A DNA stretch of 64,000 nt from AP-15 sp963698995 (lineage in GTDB: Bacteria; Pseudomonadota; Alphaproteobacteria; ATCC43930; CGMCC-115725), in contig CAVOTD010000001.1 of assembly GCA_963698995.1 (NCBI GenBank), positions 46,713 through 110,712 on the forward strand, read 5' to 3'. The first letter of the stretch is position 1. Each line of letters opens with the position of its first letter. The notes beneath the pieces are model-generated. The model saw only the letters and a program-made list of their open reading frames with translations. It had not been told where the DNA came from and made no database searches. The position numbers and the translations under genes were made by a program. This document shows positions 26,234 to 35,444 of this stretch, in pieces.

Positions 26234-26863
26234 TTAGCCTTCCCTGCCGCTCGGCTTCGAGCGGCGCGGGCGGTGCTCCGGGCCGGGCGGTTCACCCCAA
26301 CGCTTGACCCCGGCAACATCGAGCCCGAACAGATCGAGGACGCGGCCCAGGGTCTGGTCGATCATCTCGGCGATGGTCAGCGGTTTGGCGTAAAACGCGG
26401 GAACCGGTGGGGCGATCACCGCACCCATCTCCGAAAGCGCCGTCATGGTTCGCAGGTGACCTGTATGGAGCGGCGTTTCGCGTACCAGGAGAACGAGCCG
26501 GCGGCGCTCCTTGAGCACCACATCAGCCGCCCGGCTCAACAACGTCGTCGTCACGCCGCTGGCGATCTCGGCCATGCTGCGGATCGAGCATGGCGCCACG
26601 ATCATGCCGATCGTCTGGAACGAGCCGGACGAGATCGGCGCCGCCAGATCGCCGATGGCATGAACGACATCAGCACGGCTGCGAACCAGAGCCGGCTTGA
26701 GATCGGTTTCGAGCGCCAAGGTCACTTCGGCGGTCCGGCTGATGACGAGATGCGTCTCGACCGGCAACGGGCGCAACAGCTCGAGGAGGCGTGCGCCGTA
26801 GATCACACCGGAGGCGCCGCTGATCCCAACGATCAAACGCGGGTGTGAGGACAATTCTGCCAT
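26234..26863 (-). CDS. ubiX: Flavin prenyltransferase UbiX
   Basis: About 209 residues from ATG 26863 (MAELSSHPRLIVGISGASGV). The FMN-binding GISGASGVIYGARLLELL, APCSIRSMAEIASGVTTTLL and LVLLVRETPLHTGHLRTM are UbiX/Pad1 signatures. It prenylates FMN to make the cofactor of UbiD decarboxylases in ubiquinone biosynthesis. That fits the COQ9 domain about 5 kb away. The C-terminal 15 residues are Arg/Pro-rich and probably disordered. Confidence 0.93.
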   Translation of the reverse strand: MAELSSHPRLIVGISGASGVIYGARLLELLRPLPVETHLVISRTAEVTLALETDLKPALVRSRADVVHAIGDLAAPISSGSFQTIGMIVAPCSIRSMAEIASGVTTTLLSRAADVVLKERRRLVLLVRETPLHTGHLRTMTALSEMGAVIAPPVPAFYAKPLTIAEMIDQTLGRVLDLFGLDVAGVKRWGEPPGPEHRPRRSKPSGREG

Positions 26864-26987
26864 CGCGGCCTCTTTGAATTTCACCGTTTCGACATATTTG
26901 CCGTGCAAGCGTCGGCCGGTGTTCAGCCGACCGATAGGACCGTCGTCGCCATCGACCGGCTGTCATCGTCTAACAGGAGGACCGTGC

Positions 26988-27155
26988 ATGTCGCTGCAGG
27001 ATCGCATCGAGGCACTGAAGGAAAAGCACGCCGCACTCGAACGTGCTCTCGATGAAGAACACAAGCGTCCGCTTCCCAACCAGGACGCGATCCACGACAT
27101 GAAGCGTCAAAAGCTGCGCATCAAGGATGAGATATATCAGCTTGAGCGGCATTGA
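26988..27155 (+). CDS. Second YdcH family protein (DUF465)
   Basis: A 55-residue charged helical protein from ATG 26988, preceded by a good AGGAGG ribosome site. It reads MSLQDRIEALKEKHAALERA, then LDEEHKRPLPNQDAIHDMKR and QKLRIKDEIYQLERH. The terminal K-x-L-x-IKDEI pattern is the DUF465 signature. Many Alphaproteobacteria carry two such genes close together. The function is unknown. Confidence 0.85.
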   Translation: MSLQDRIEALKEKHAALERALDEEHKRPLPNQDAIHDMKRQKLRIKDEIYQLERH

Positions 27156-27322
27156 CCGCAGCCGCGCGCCAATTCCAGCCCTCGACGCAGCCGGTGAGTT
27201 CATCCTCGCTGGCTGTTTTTTTGCGCGCGACCCAGGTCCTCTCCGCCCGTTCCGGATCCGCTCTTTCGAGTGCCGTATGTTAGGTTTACGGTGGCACGGG
27301 TGCTTTCGAGGGAGTTACCGGA

Positions 27323-27895
27323 ATGCCCGCTGACCAGAACCGCGTGATTTTGACGGGTGAAAACCCTTTCATTCGGCTGAGCGTCAAAGACGGCGAGCCA
27401 TTTACCACCAATGCAAGCTTTTGGCGCATTATCATCTGCCAGGCCGGTCCGGGACACGTGCTCTATCTCAATAGCGAGGTGACCGGGAACCGCTGGCGCA
27501 TTTACGCCGACAACATTGCGATGGCGCGTTGGTTGCAATCTACGGTGCAGGGCATGCTCAACCCCGAAACCGCAGATCCGGCCATCCCGGTGATCGACGC
27601 CCAATTCACCAAATCGGGCGACCCGCGCTATTTCTGGACCGAGCGGCTGGTGTCGCATGACGAGGAGATCGCTCTCACCTGGTATCAGATCGGCGACCCG
27701 TTACTGGTCCACACCCAGCCCAACGCCGATCCCGGCCGTCCCTATGGGGTGTGCACGCTGCTGATCCCGGCTCTCGGCGCGCGGCTGACCCGGAACGGTG
27801 TCGAAGCCGCCGGCCGGCCGTGGCCGAGGGAGCGCGAAGGACGCCCCTTCAGCACCTGCGCCCTAGCCTTTTCGCGAGAGCTGGACGGAGGCTAG
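27323..27895 (+). CDS. Conserved hypothetical protein
   Basis: A soluble protein of 190 residues, MPADQNRVILTGENPFIRLS onward, with a ribosome site in GAGGGAG. It is strand-rich (GHVLYLNSEVTGNRWRIYAD; EEIALTWYQIGDPLLVHTQ) and has no signal peptide. I do not recognise a catalytic motif. Sequence composition is coherent through the whole length, so the frame is real. It stands alone, convergent with ilvD. Confidence 0.6.
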   Translation: MPADQNRVILTGENPFIRLSVKDGEPFTTNASFWRIIICQAGPGHVLYLNSEVTGNRWRIYADNIAMARWLQSTVQGMLNPETADPAIPVIDAQFTKSGDPRYFWTERLVSHDEEIALTWYQIGDPLLVHTQPNADPGRPYGVCTLLIPALGARLTRNGVEAAGRPWPREREGRPFSTCALAFSRELDGG

Positions 27896-27969
27896 GTAAA
27901 TCGCCGCGGTCTGCCGACCGGGGCGGACCTCGTTGTTCGGTAACGGGCTCGTGCGCGGCTTAAGCGCGA

Positions 27970-29708
27970 TTAAATGTCGGCGTAAGTATGGGTCTCGGCG
28001 CGGGCGCCGGGATGGGTGACGGCGCCGTTTTCAGCATCCCCGACAGTTTGCGCGTATTTCCACAGTGTGCCGGATTGGTAATCGTGCCGGCGCGTGGTCC
28101 AGGCGGTGCGGCGAGCGGCCAGCTCGGCGTCGCTAAGCGCGACATCGATCGTTCCCTTGACTGCGTCGATCGTGATCGAGTTCGCCGTCTTTCAGCAGGC
28201 CGATCGGCCCGCCAACCGCCGCCTCCGGCCCGACATGGCCGATGCAGAAGCCATGCGAGGCGCCGGAGAAACGGCCGTCGGTGATCAGCGCGACCTTTTC
28301 GCCCATGCCTTGACCGACCAACGCGCCAGTCGTCGACAGCATCTCACGCATGCCCGGGCCGCCCTTCGGCCCCTCATAGCGGATGATAATCACATCGCCG
28401 ACCTTGTAGTCGCGGCTGGTCACCGCAGCGAAGGCGTCCTCCTCGCAGTCGAAGCAGCGCGCCGGGCCGGTAAAGTGAAGCCGCGCCATGCCGGCGACCT
28501 TTACGATAGCTCCTTGCGGCGCGAGGTTGCCCTTGAGCACGACCACGCCGCCGGTCGGCGAATACGGGTTAGAGGTCGGGCGAATTACGTTCTGTCCGCT
28601 TGGAAAAGCGACGTTCTTAAGGTTCTCGGCGATTGTCTTGCCGGTGACGGTGATGCAGTCGCCATGCAGATAGCCGCCGTCGAGCAAGGCCGTCATCAGC
28701 ACCGGCACGCCGCCAATGTCGTAGAGGTCTTTCATCACGTATTCGCCGCCGGGCTTCAGATTGCCGATGTAGGGTGTGCGAGCGAAGATCTTGCCGACTT
28801 TGTGCAGATCGAAATCGATCCCGGCTTCGTTGGCGATCGCAGGTAGGTGCAGCCCGGAATTGGTCGAGCCGCCCGCCGCGGCCACAACGGTGGCGGCATT
28901 TTCCAGCGACTTGAGAGTGACGATGTCGCGCGGACGCAGCCTGAGCCGCAGCAATTCCATGACCGCCCGGCCCGAGGCCTCGGCATAGGCGTCGCGCGAG
29001 TTCATAAGGCGCCGGCGCCCCGGCCGAACCCGGCAAGGCAAGCCCGATCGCCTCGGAGACGCAGGCCATCGTGTTGGCGGTGAAGAGGCCGCCGCAAGAC
29101 CCCGAGGACGGGCAGGCAACGCATTCCAACTCATGGAGATCTTCGTCGGTGGCGTCCTTGATGCTGTGCTTTCCGACCCATTCGTAGACGTCGCCGATCG
29201 TCACGTCCTTGCCGCGGAAGCGGCCGGGCATGATCGAGCCGCCATACATGAAGACCGACGGCACATTGAGCCGCACCATCGCCATCATCATCCCGGGCAA
29301 TGACTTGTCGCAGCCAGCAAGGCCGACCAGTGCGTCGTAGCAATGACCGCGCATCGTCAGCTCGACCGAGTTGGCGATGATCTCGCGGCTGATCAGCGAG
29401 GCCTTCATGCCGGCATGGCCCATCGCGATGCCGTCGGTCACCGTGATTGTGGTGAATTCGCGCGGCGTGCCGCGCGCCGCGGCGACGCCTTTTTTTACGA
29501 CCTGGGCCTGGCGCGCCAGCGCAATATTGCACGGTGCCGCCTCGTTCCACGTCGTTGCGACGCCGACCAGCGGCTGGGCGATCTGCTCCTCGGTCAGGCC
29601 CATAGCATACAGGAACGCGCGATGCGGCGCCCGCTCCGGCCCGACGGTGACATGCCGGCTCGGCAGGCGCGATTTGTCGATCGCGGGCTTGCGGACGTCG
29701 TCTGGCAT
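27970..29708 (-). CDS. ilvD: Dihydroxy-acid dehydratase IlvD (two frameshifts)
   Basis: Fe-S enzyme of valine/isoleucine synthesis. The first segment (29708 to about 29005) contains the cluster ligands in GLAGCDKSLPGMMMAM and CPSSGSCGGLFTANTMAC. The second (about 29005-28163) contains LENAATVVAAAGGSTNSGLH, LHGDCITVTGKTIAENL, FTGPARCFDCEEDAFAAV and LITDGRFSGASHGFCIGHVG. After a second break near 28163 the true C-terminus reads ITIDAVKGTIDVALSDAELA and ends at 27970, giving a normal total of about 579 residues. Both breaks are single-base. A perfect 8-bp-stem hairpin (29725-29744) lies just upstream of the ATG. Confidence 0.93.
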
Positions 29709-29724
29709 GATCGGATCTCCCGTC

Positions 29725-29744
29725 GGCGGCTTATCAAAGCCGCC
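29725..29744 (-). promoter_or_regulatory. Hairpin in the ilvD leader
   Basis: GGCGGCTT at 29725-29732 pairs perfectly with AAGCCGCC at 29737-29744 around a 4-nt loop, ending 17 bp before the ilvD ATG. It could affect initiation or mark an operator in the divergent ilvD/cytochrome c' region. No leader peptide rich in branched-chain residues is evident, so classical attenuation is not supported. Confidence 0.4.
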
Positions 29745-29896
29745 ACGGTACCGATCCGTTCAGGCTTGATCAATGCCGGCGCGGCGAGTTGCGGATCATA
29801 CCTGCGAGCCGGGGCGAGTGGAGCTGTCCTTCAGGAATAATCGGACAGGAGCGGAAGTCTGGTCGAGGAGCGCTGTACCACGTGGAGTGAGCGAAG

Positions 29897-30361
29897 ATGC
29901 GAAGATCGGCGGGATTTCTGTCCGTGCTGGCGGGGACGACCGCGCTATTGGCGCTCGCTGACGCGGCGCCGGGAGAGGACGGAACGGCCGCGTTCGCAAG
30001 GCGCCAGGACACGATGAAGCATATGGGCCGCCCATTTTATCTGGGCATTGGCCGCGTCATTAAAGGCACCGTTCCATATGGTCCAGACACGATTAGCGCA
30101 GCCGAAACCGTTGCCTCACTCGCTGGCGCCCTCGATTGGAGCTTGTTTTCGCGCGGTTCGGATGTCCCGGAGAGCAAGATCAAACCCGAGATTTTCGCCG
30201 CCAAGGAACAGGTCGGTCAGCTGATTGCCGCCGTGAAGACGGCTACCGCGCAACTCGTCCCCGCCGTCAAGACCGGCGACAACACCGCTATCGCCGCCGC
30301 CTACGCGGCGGTCAATGACGCCTGCAACGCTTGTCATAAAGAATTTCGCAAGGAGGAGTGA
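29897..30361 (+). CDS. Cytochrome c' (class II cytochrome c)
   Basis: A 154-residue periplasmic protein with signal peptide RRSAGFLSVLAGTTALLALA. It is mainly helical, with its single haem motif at the C-terminus, CNACHKEFRKEE, the defining layout of class II cytochromes. An internal Met-Arg/Lys region (DTMKHMGRPFYLGIGRVIKG) fits the N-terminal helix. It probably binds NO or acts as an electron carrier. Its TGA overlaps the ATG of the next cytochrome gene, so the two are co-expressed. Confidence 0.85.
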   Translation: MRRSAGFLSVLAGTTALLALADAAPGEDGTAAFARRQDTMKHMGRPFYLGIGRVIKGTVPYGPDTISAAETVASLAGALDWSLFSRGSDVPESKIKPEIFAAKEQVGQLIAAVKTATAQLVPAVKTGDNTAIAAAYAAVNDACNACHKEFRKEE

Positions 30362-31248
30362 TGCCGGCATTTTGGCGGCAGCTCATTGCGGCGGCGCTGG
30401 CTATGACGCCGCTGATGCCGGTGGCACCGGCCGCGGCCGGCGAACGGACCATTGCGCAAGGCGAATATCTGGTAAAAGCGGGCGGCTGCCGCTCTTGCCA
30501 CACCGCAGCCGGCGATCAGCCGCTCGCCGGCGGCCGGGCTCTGGCCACTCCGTTCGGGACCTTCTACAGCCCGAACATTACGCCCGATCCGGAGACCGGC
30601 ATCGGCCGCTGGACCGACGCGCAGTTCCTGAGAGCATTGCGCGAGGGGGTGCGGCCCGACGGGGCGAACTACTTCCCGGTATTCCCTTATCCAAGCTTCA
30701 CCGGCATCAGCGACAGCGATGCGCTGGCGATAAAGGCGTATCTCTTTTCTCTGCCTCCGGTACGCCGGCCGAACCAGCCGCACGACGTCTGGTTTCCGTT
30801 CTCCTGGCGGTTCCTGCAAACCGGTTGGAAACTGCTCTTCTTTACAAAGGGCCCGTTCCAGCCGACGCCCGGGCGCAGCGCCGCTTATAATCGAGGCGCG
30901 TACATCGTTACAGCGCTTGCGCATTGTGGTGAATGCCACACTCCCCGTAATCTATTCGGGGCGGTGCGGGTCAGCATGCGCCTAGCCGGCACCCGAGACG
31001 GGCCCGATGGACAATTGGTGCCCAACATCACGCCGGACCCCGGCACGGGGATTGGCCGGTGGGAACACGACGACGTCGTCGAGCTCCTCAGAACCGGCAA
31101 TACCCCCGAGCAAAGCAAGGTCAAGGGCGCGATGCGAGAGGCCATTGCGGACGGCCTCAAACACCTGGGCGACGAGGACCTCGCGGCCATCGCCGATTAC
31201 TTGTTCGCCCAACCACCAATAATTCACGACGTCAGCTCAAAAAAATGA
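30361..31248 (+). CDS. Dihaem cytochrome c
   Basis: A 295-residue exported protein with signal peptide RQLIAAALAMTPLMPVAPAA. Two class I domains carry CRSCHTAAG and CGECHTPRN, each followed by the paired motif NITPDPETGIGRW / NITPDPGTGIGRW. That pairing is typical of cytochrome subunits of membrane dehydrogenases (gluconate/alcohol type) and thiosulfate dehydrogenases. No dehydrogenase subunit is adjacent, so the electron donor is open. It overlaps the cytochrome c' stop by one base. Confidence 0.9.
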   Translation: MPAFWRQLIAAALAMTPLMPVAPAAAGERTIAQGEYLVKAGGCRSCHTAAGDQPLAGGRALATPFGTFYSPNITPDPETGIGRWTDAQFLRALREGVRPDGANYFPVFPYPSFTGISDSDALAIKAYLFSLPPVRRPNQPHDVWFPFSWRFLQTGWKLLFFTKGPFQPTPGRSAAYNRGAYIVTALAHCGECHTPRNLFGAVRVSMRLAGTRDGPDGQLVPNITPDPGTGIGRWEHDDVVELLRTGNTPEQSKVKGAMREAIADGLKHLGDEDLAAIADYLFAQPPIIHDVSSKK

Positions 31249-31287
31249 TTGGCCGCAGTGGCAGAATAAAAAGCCTGTCAAACGCGA

Positions 31288-32931
31288 TTAGCCGCGGCTC
31301 GAGTTGGCCTCCATTGACGAATACGGCAACCCTGCTATTGCGCGTTGCTTGGCCAGCTCGCTGAACACCTCTCCGAAAGCCGGCACGCTGTGGCGCAGCT
31401 TGTTGAAATCTGCGCTTCGGAATGATCAGAACGTTCATGGCGGTGCGGGCGCGAATCGTGGCGTTGCGGGTCCTATTGGCAAGCAACGCCATTTCCCCGA
31501 AGTACTCGCCAGCGGCTCAAAGTCGCCAGAAACTCCTGTTCGCCTTCCTGCTCGCGAAGAGCTTCGCACTCGCCTTCCTCGATGACATACACGCAGTTGC
31601 CCAGATCGCCTTGCTGGAAGATGATATCGCCGGGCTCGAAATGCTGATTCCGGATGCCGGATTCAAACGCTACCTTGGTCTGCGCCAACTCGGGCGGGAA
31701 CAACAGGTGGAGGAGCCAATCAGCGGCGATCCGGACCTTGCGATTGAGACCCGGCATCTTCATCAGGTAAATGTAACGCCACAACAACCATGCGAGCAAT
31801 CCAGAGACCTTGACGCCGAAAATCTGCGCTACGGCGGCGCCATGTCCAAGCGAGCCGAGCGTTCCGAGACCCTCGAACCCGAATTCCGCCCGCTTGCCGC
31901 CGCGCACGGCGGCTGCAATATTGATGGCGGCGGTAGTAGCCTCGCGAATGGCATGCTGGGCTGTAGGCGGAACCATCGTGCCGGCGACAGTCTTGATCGA
32001 ACGCACAGTCGCCCAGCGCCCAGACCTTGCCTTCGTAGTCCTTCAGCTCCAGGCCAGTATTGACGAGCAGCTTGCCGCGTTCTTTTGGGCAATCGAGTTT
32101 CTGAACTAGTGGCGGCAGTGCCGATGGCACAGTGGAGATCAGCGTCTTGCACGGAATCTCGGTGCCGGATTGCAAGATGCGCTCGTTCCGACGTCGCCGC
32201 CTTCAGCCGGTCATTGAGGACAATTTCGACACCGCGCTTGCAGCAAAATTCTTTGGGCAAAAATCGCCAGCGCCTCCGACATTTCCGGCAGAATACGATC
32301 ACCGGCCTGAACGATCACGCAGCGATGCGGTTCGTTACGGAGGCGCAGGTAATTCTCTTCGGACGGAGCGCACGAAATCGTTGAGTTCGGCCATCACTTC
32401 AACGCCCGAGAAGCCGCCACCTGCGACAACGAATGTCATGAGCTGCCGGCGGAGCTCCGGGCTCTGCTCGACATCGGCTTCCTCGAGAACGTGAATCAGG
32501 TGATTGCGCAGTACCATGGCATCTGCAAGCGTCCGAAACGGCATCGCGTTTTCGATCATGCCGGGCATGCCGTGAAAATTGGTGATGCTCCCGAGCGCGA
32601 TGACCAGGTGGTCGTATTTGAGCTGGAGATGGCGCGGACGGAACCCGGGGCTGATGGTTACGATCTGTTTCTTCAGATCGATGTCCTCAACCTCCCGCAT
32701 GATGAGGTTGGTGCGCGGGCACAGGCGCCGAATTGGCGAAACCACGTTGGTCAGACCGATCGATCCTGAAATGACTTCCGGGAGCATCGGCTGGTAGACC
32801 CAATAGTTCTCGCGATTGATCAGAGTGATGGAAGCCTCCTCGGAGCGCAGGAGCTTCTCCAGGCATCGCGCGGTGTAAACGCCTGCGAAGCCGCCGCCGA
32901 GGATGAGGACCTGCTTTGGGTCCGCGCTCAT
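31288..32931 (-). CDS. NDH-2-like FAD oxidoreductase with C-terminal cyclic-nucleotide-binding domain (about six frameshifts)
   Basis: Reassembled, the gene encodes about 547 residues. The N-terminus is MSADPKQVLILGGGFAGVYT (FAD Rossmann fold), then YWVYQPMLPEVISG and FVVAGGGFSGVEVMAELND (NADH fold). After breaks near 32350, 32240, 32185 and 32010 the sequence goes on with SGTEIPCKTLISTVPSALPP, VWALGDC and VAGTMVPPTAQHAIREA, then a membrane-associated segment GLLAWLLWRYIYLMKMPGLN. A CRP-like domain closes it: FEPGDIIFQQGDLGNCVYVI, EGEC, and after a break near 31500 GEYFGEMALLANRTRNATIR. A last break near 31400 leads to a TAA at 31288-31290. It probably oxidises NADH at the membrane under control of a cyclic nucleotide. 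Confidence 0.8.
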
Positions 32932-33151
32932 GCTTCGATCGAAATGCCGCGAGGACTACCGCGACAGCGCAGTCGGGACTGGTTCGCGGCGCGCTCACGA
33001 GCAGTCGATAGGACGACCGAGGCATGCCGACGCAACCACGATCCACGAGACGAGCCAAGCGGCGATCACATCGTGTTTGCCGAGAAGCCAAGGAGTCGGG
33101 CCGATACCACAATAGCGCGCCTCGGCGATACTCGCGATTCGGTCAGGGCGG

Positions 33152-33565
33152 CTATCGTTCAGTGTCGACGTACGACTTGCCGGCAGGTTTGACGACGATC
33201 TTGCCGACCATGTACGGATGGATCGAGCAGATATAGGGGTACTCGCCCGGGCGTAGCGAAGGTGTGGGAAAAGGTGTCGTCGGTGTCGAGCGCCGCCGAC
33301 TTGAAGGTTCCGTCCTTGTCGCCGTATCCGGTGCGGGCTGTCGTCGTCGTTCTTCCAGGTCACCGTCGTGCCGGCAGTGACGGTCAGCGTCGCCGGCGCG
33401 AAGGGAAGTTGTCGATCTGGACCGTGGCTGGGTTTGCCGCGCCTGGATACCGCCTCGCCCGCCGCAGTAGCTCGGGCAGAGCGGCAGCCAGCAGCGCCGC
33501 ACCCCAGCCGCGCCGAGCAACAGGGCTCCGTTGGCGCCGCGGTACCGGATTATGGTCGTCGACAT
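33152..33565 (-). CDS. Cupredoxin-domain protein (frameshifted)
   Basis: From ATG 33565 (MSTTIIRYRGANGALLLGAA) an anchor or signal helix is followed, across at least two frame changes, by TVTWKNDDDSPHRI and then GEYPYICSIHPYMVGKIVVK. The His of SPH and the C-x2-H-x2-M set in CSIHPYM form a type 1 copper site. The product is a small blue-copper electron carrier of about 137 residues. It lies 12 bp after the metallophosphoesterase gene on the same strand. Confidence 0.78.
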   Translation of the reverse strand: MSTTIIRYRGANGALLLGAAGVRRCWLPLCPSYCGGRGGIQARQTQPRSRSTTSLRAGDADRHCRHDGDLEERRRQPAPDTATRTEPSSRRRSTPTTPFPTPSLRPGEYPYICSIHPYMVGKIVVKPAGKSYVDTER

Positions 33566-33576
33566 GGCACTACCTC

Positions 33577-34558
33577 TCAAGCGACGAGCGGGCTGTCGAT
33601 CAGCGGCGGGGGCGCCCTTGCCGCGGACGTAATTGACCGTCCTGCACGCCGAGGTATTTGTGCAGCTCGCTCGGCCGGCACCTCTTCATCGGCCCGGGTG
33701 CCGGGGCGGTGCCCGGCGCCGGCTGCGGAAAGGCCGTCGATGCTGCGGTGTGGAACGTGACGTTGCCCTCGACCTTCTGGATGATCTGGTGGATGTGGCC
33801 GTTCAGCACGGTCACCGACCCGAAGCGCTTCAGATAGCCGAGCGCGCGGCCGGCATCCTGCGGTGCCCCAGCCCCACTGCTCGTAGATCGTCCACAACGG
33901 CAGATGCGCCAGGACGACGATCGGCGTGCTCGCCGAGCGCCCGGCGACGTCCTTTTCCAGCCATTCGAGCTGCTCGTCGCCGAGCTTGGCGAGACCGGCG
34001 GATTTGAAGCCGGGCTTGAAATTCGAACACGTTGATCAGCGCGATGAAATGCACGCCGCCATGTCGAAGCTGTACCAGCCCTTGCCGTTGCGTGTCCTTG
34101 CCGTAGCGGTCGAGATAGGCCTTGCCGTTGTCGGCGTCGGCGACGTCGTGCTCGCCGGGATGAAAGAACACCTGCTTGTTGACCGCTTTGATCGACCTGA
34201 TCGGCGTCGTCCCATTCCTCTTCCTTCGACAGGTGGCTGATGTCGCCGGTGTGGACGAGAAAAGCCGGCTGGCGTCGGCATCGCCTTGATCTTGTCGATC
34301 GCCTCGTCGAGTGTGGCGCGCGGGTCGGGGTTGGGCGGCAGGTGGAAGCCGATATGGCTGTCGCTGATCTGCACAAAAGTAAGCGCACCCGCCGGCGTCT
34401 CGGCGGCCGCAGCTTCGCCGATCAGGCCAAGCGTGCGCGGCACGCCGCCGCTGACGGTCCAGAGCGACACCGGTGCCCGCCCAGGTCATGCATTTCAACA
34501 GACCGCGGCGGTTGAGGTTCGCCGCACTCAATAGTTCGTTTTGATCACGATCGGCCAT
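33577..34558 (-). CDS. Tat-exported metallophosphoesterase (several frameshifts)
   Basis: The start at ATG 34558 gives MADRDQNELLSAANLNRRGL, a twin-arginine signal (NRRGLLKCMTWAGTGVAL). Calcineurin-like metal motifs follow in successive frames: VQISDSHIGFHLPPNPDP (D-x-H), FLVHTGDISHLSKEEEWDDA (GD), FFHPGEHDVADADNGKAYLD (GxHD), HLPLWTIYEQWGWGT, and TVLNGHIHQIIQKVEGNVTF (GHxH). Total length would be about 326 residues. At least four one-base breaks are needed, one in a C5 run near the 3' end. The following cupredoxin gene suggests an exported redox or metal-related role. The substrate is unknown. Confidence 0.8.
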
Positions 34559-34616
34559 CTCGTCTCTCCTGATTGGCGTGGTGTGTAACGCGATCCAGAC
34601 CATCCGGCCGCGCGCT

Positions 34617-34654
34617 TTATTCCCGAGGCCGGCCTGATCACGAACCGGGAATAA
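34617..34654. promoter_or_regulatory. 9-bp inverted repeat in a divergent promoter region
   Basis: TTATTCCCG (34617-34625) and CGGGAATAA (34646-34654) are perfect mirror images with a 20-nt spacer that itself contains the palindrome AGGCCGGCCT. The element lies between the divergent metallophosphoesterase (ATG 34558) and cytochrome b561 (ATG 34704) genes, well placed for a shared operator. Confidence 0.5.
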
Positions 34655-34703
34655 TCGAGCCGCAGGCCGAGGTCAGCTTCGCGCAAATGCCGAGGGGGAC
34701 GGA

Positions 34704-35291
34704 ATGAGCGCGATGCGGAATTCACGGCGACACGGCAAATGCCGGCACCGCGCGAAGCTACTATCGCGTTCTGAAGCTTGTGCATTGGGCCACTCTGCTG
34801 CTGATCGCGGCGGCTTACGCCGTGGTCTGGGCGAGCCAATATGCGGCGAGCAAGGAGCAGCAGGCCATCATGGTTCAACTGCACCGTTCGCTTGGCGTCA
34901 CAGTCTTTGCGCTGACTTTGCTGCGTTAGAGGTGGCGCTGGCATGCCCGCATCCCGATGCTGCCGGCCGATCTGCCGGCGATTCAGAAGATCGCGGCGAG
35001 AATATTTGCTTGTATTTGCTGCTGTTGCCGCAGCCGATCTGCGGCATCGTGCACACCAATGCGCAGGGCAGGCGCGTCGACTTTTACTTCCTCGGCGAGC
35101 TCCCGACGCTCGTCGGCCGCGACAAGGTGCTTGCCGGAGAGGCGATGGCGGCCCACGAATTCGCGGCCTATCCGCTATCGGCGCTGATCGGGCTGCACGC
35201 GGCTGCCGCTCTCTTCCACCATTATATCCGCCGTGACAGCGTGCTGAAGGGGATGCCGCCCGTCCGTCGCCGAGAGCCCCGATCGAAATAA
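34704..35291 (+). CDS. Cytochrome b561 family protein (two frameshifts and one in-frame stop)
   Basis: From about 34750 one frame reads SYYRVLKLVHWATLLLIAAA and MVQLHRSLGVTVFALTLLR, then TAG (34927-34929), RWRWHARIPMLPADLPAIQK. After a frame change near 35010 it continues YLLLLPQPICGIVHTNAQGR, VDFYFLGELPTLVGRD and FAAYPLSALIGLHAAAALFH. These are the four-helix cytochrome b561 segments with haem-ligand His residues in LVHW, QLHR, AHEF and GLH. The family mediates quinol/periplasmic electron transfer. The stop, where Leu or Gln would be expected, makes this less certainly intact than its frameshifted neighbours. Confidence 0.72.
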   Translation: MSAMRNSRRHGKCRHRAKLLSRSEACALGHSAADRGGLRRGLGEPICGEQGAAGHHGSTAPFAWRHSLCADFAALEVALACPHPDAAGRSAGDSEDRGENICLYLLLLPQPICGIVHTNAQGRRVDFYFLGELPTLVGRDKVLAGEAMAAHEFAAYPLSALIGLHAAAALFHHYIRRDSVLKGMPPVRRREPRSK

Positions 35292-35444
35292 GAGCGGGAA
35301 GTTGCTCCGGCAGCGCCCATGCGTCTGCAAAACCGGCCGTTCTTGCATCCGGCCGTTGCTGCGTCATTCCCCTTGCGCAGCAGGGCGAAGCTTTCTAAAG
35401 GACGACGGCTTGGTTGGAGGTCCGGCTCCGAGGGGTAGAAAGTG

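Noticed and set aside
32932..33151. A possible small membrane protein on the minus strand downstream of the cupredoxin gene
   Set aside because: A hydrophobic stretch (IAAWLVSWIVVASACL) is only an out-of-frame continuation, without a start codon or ribosome site.
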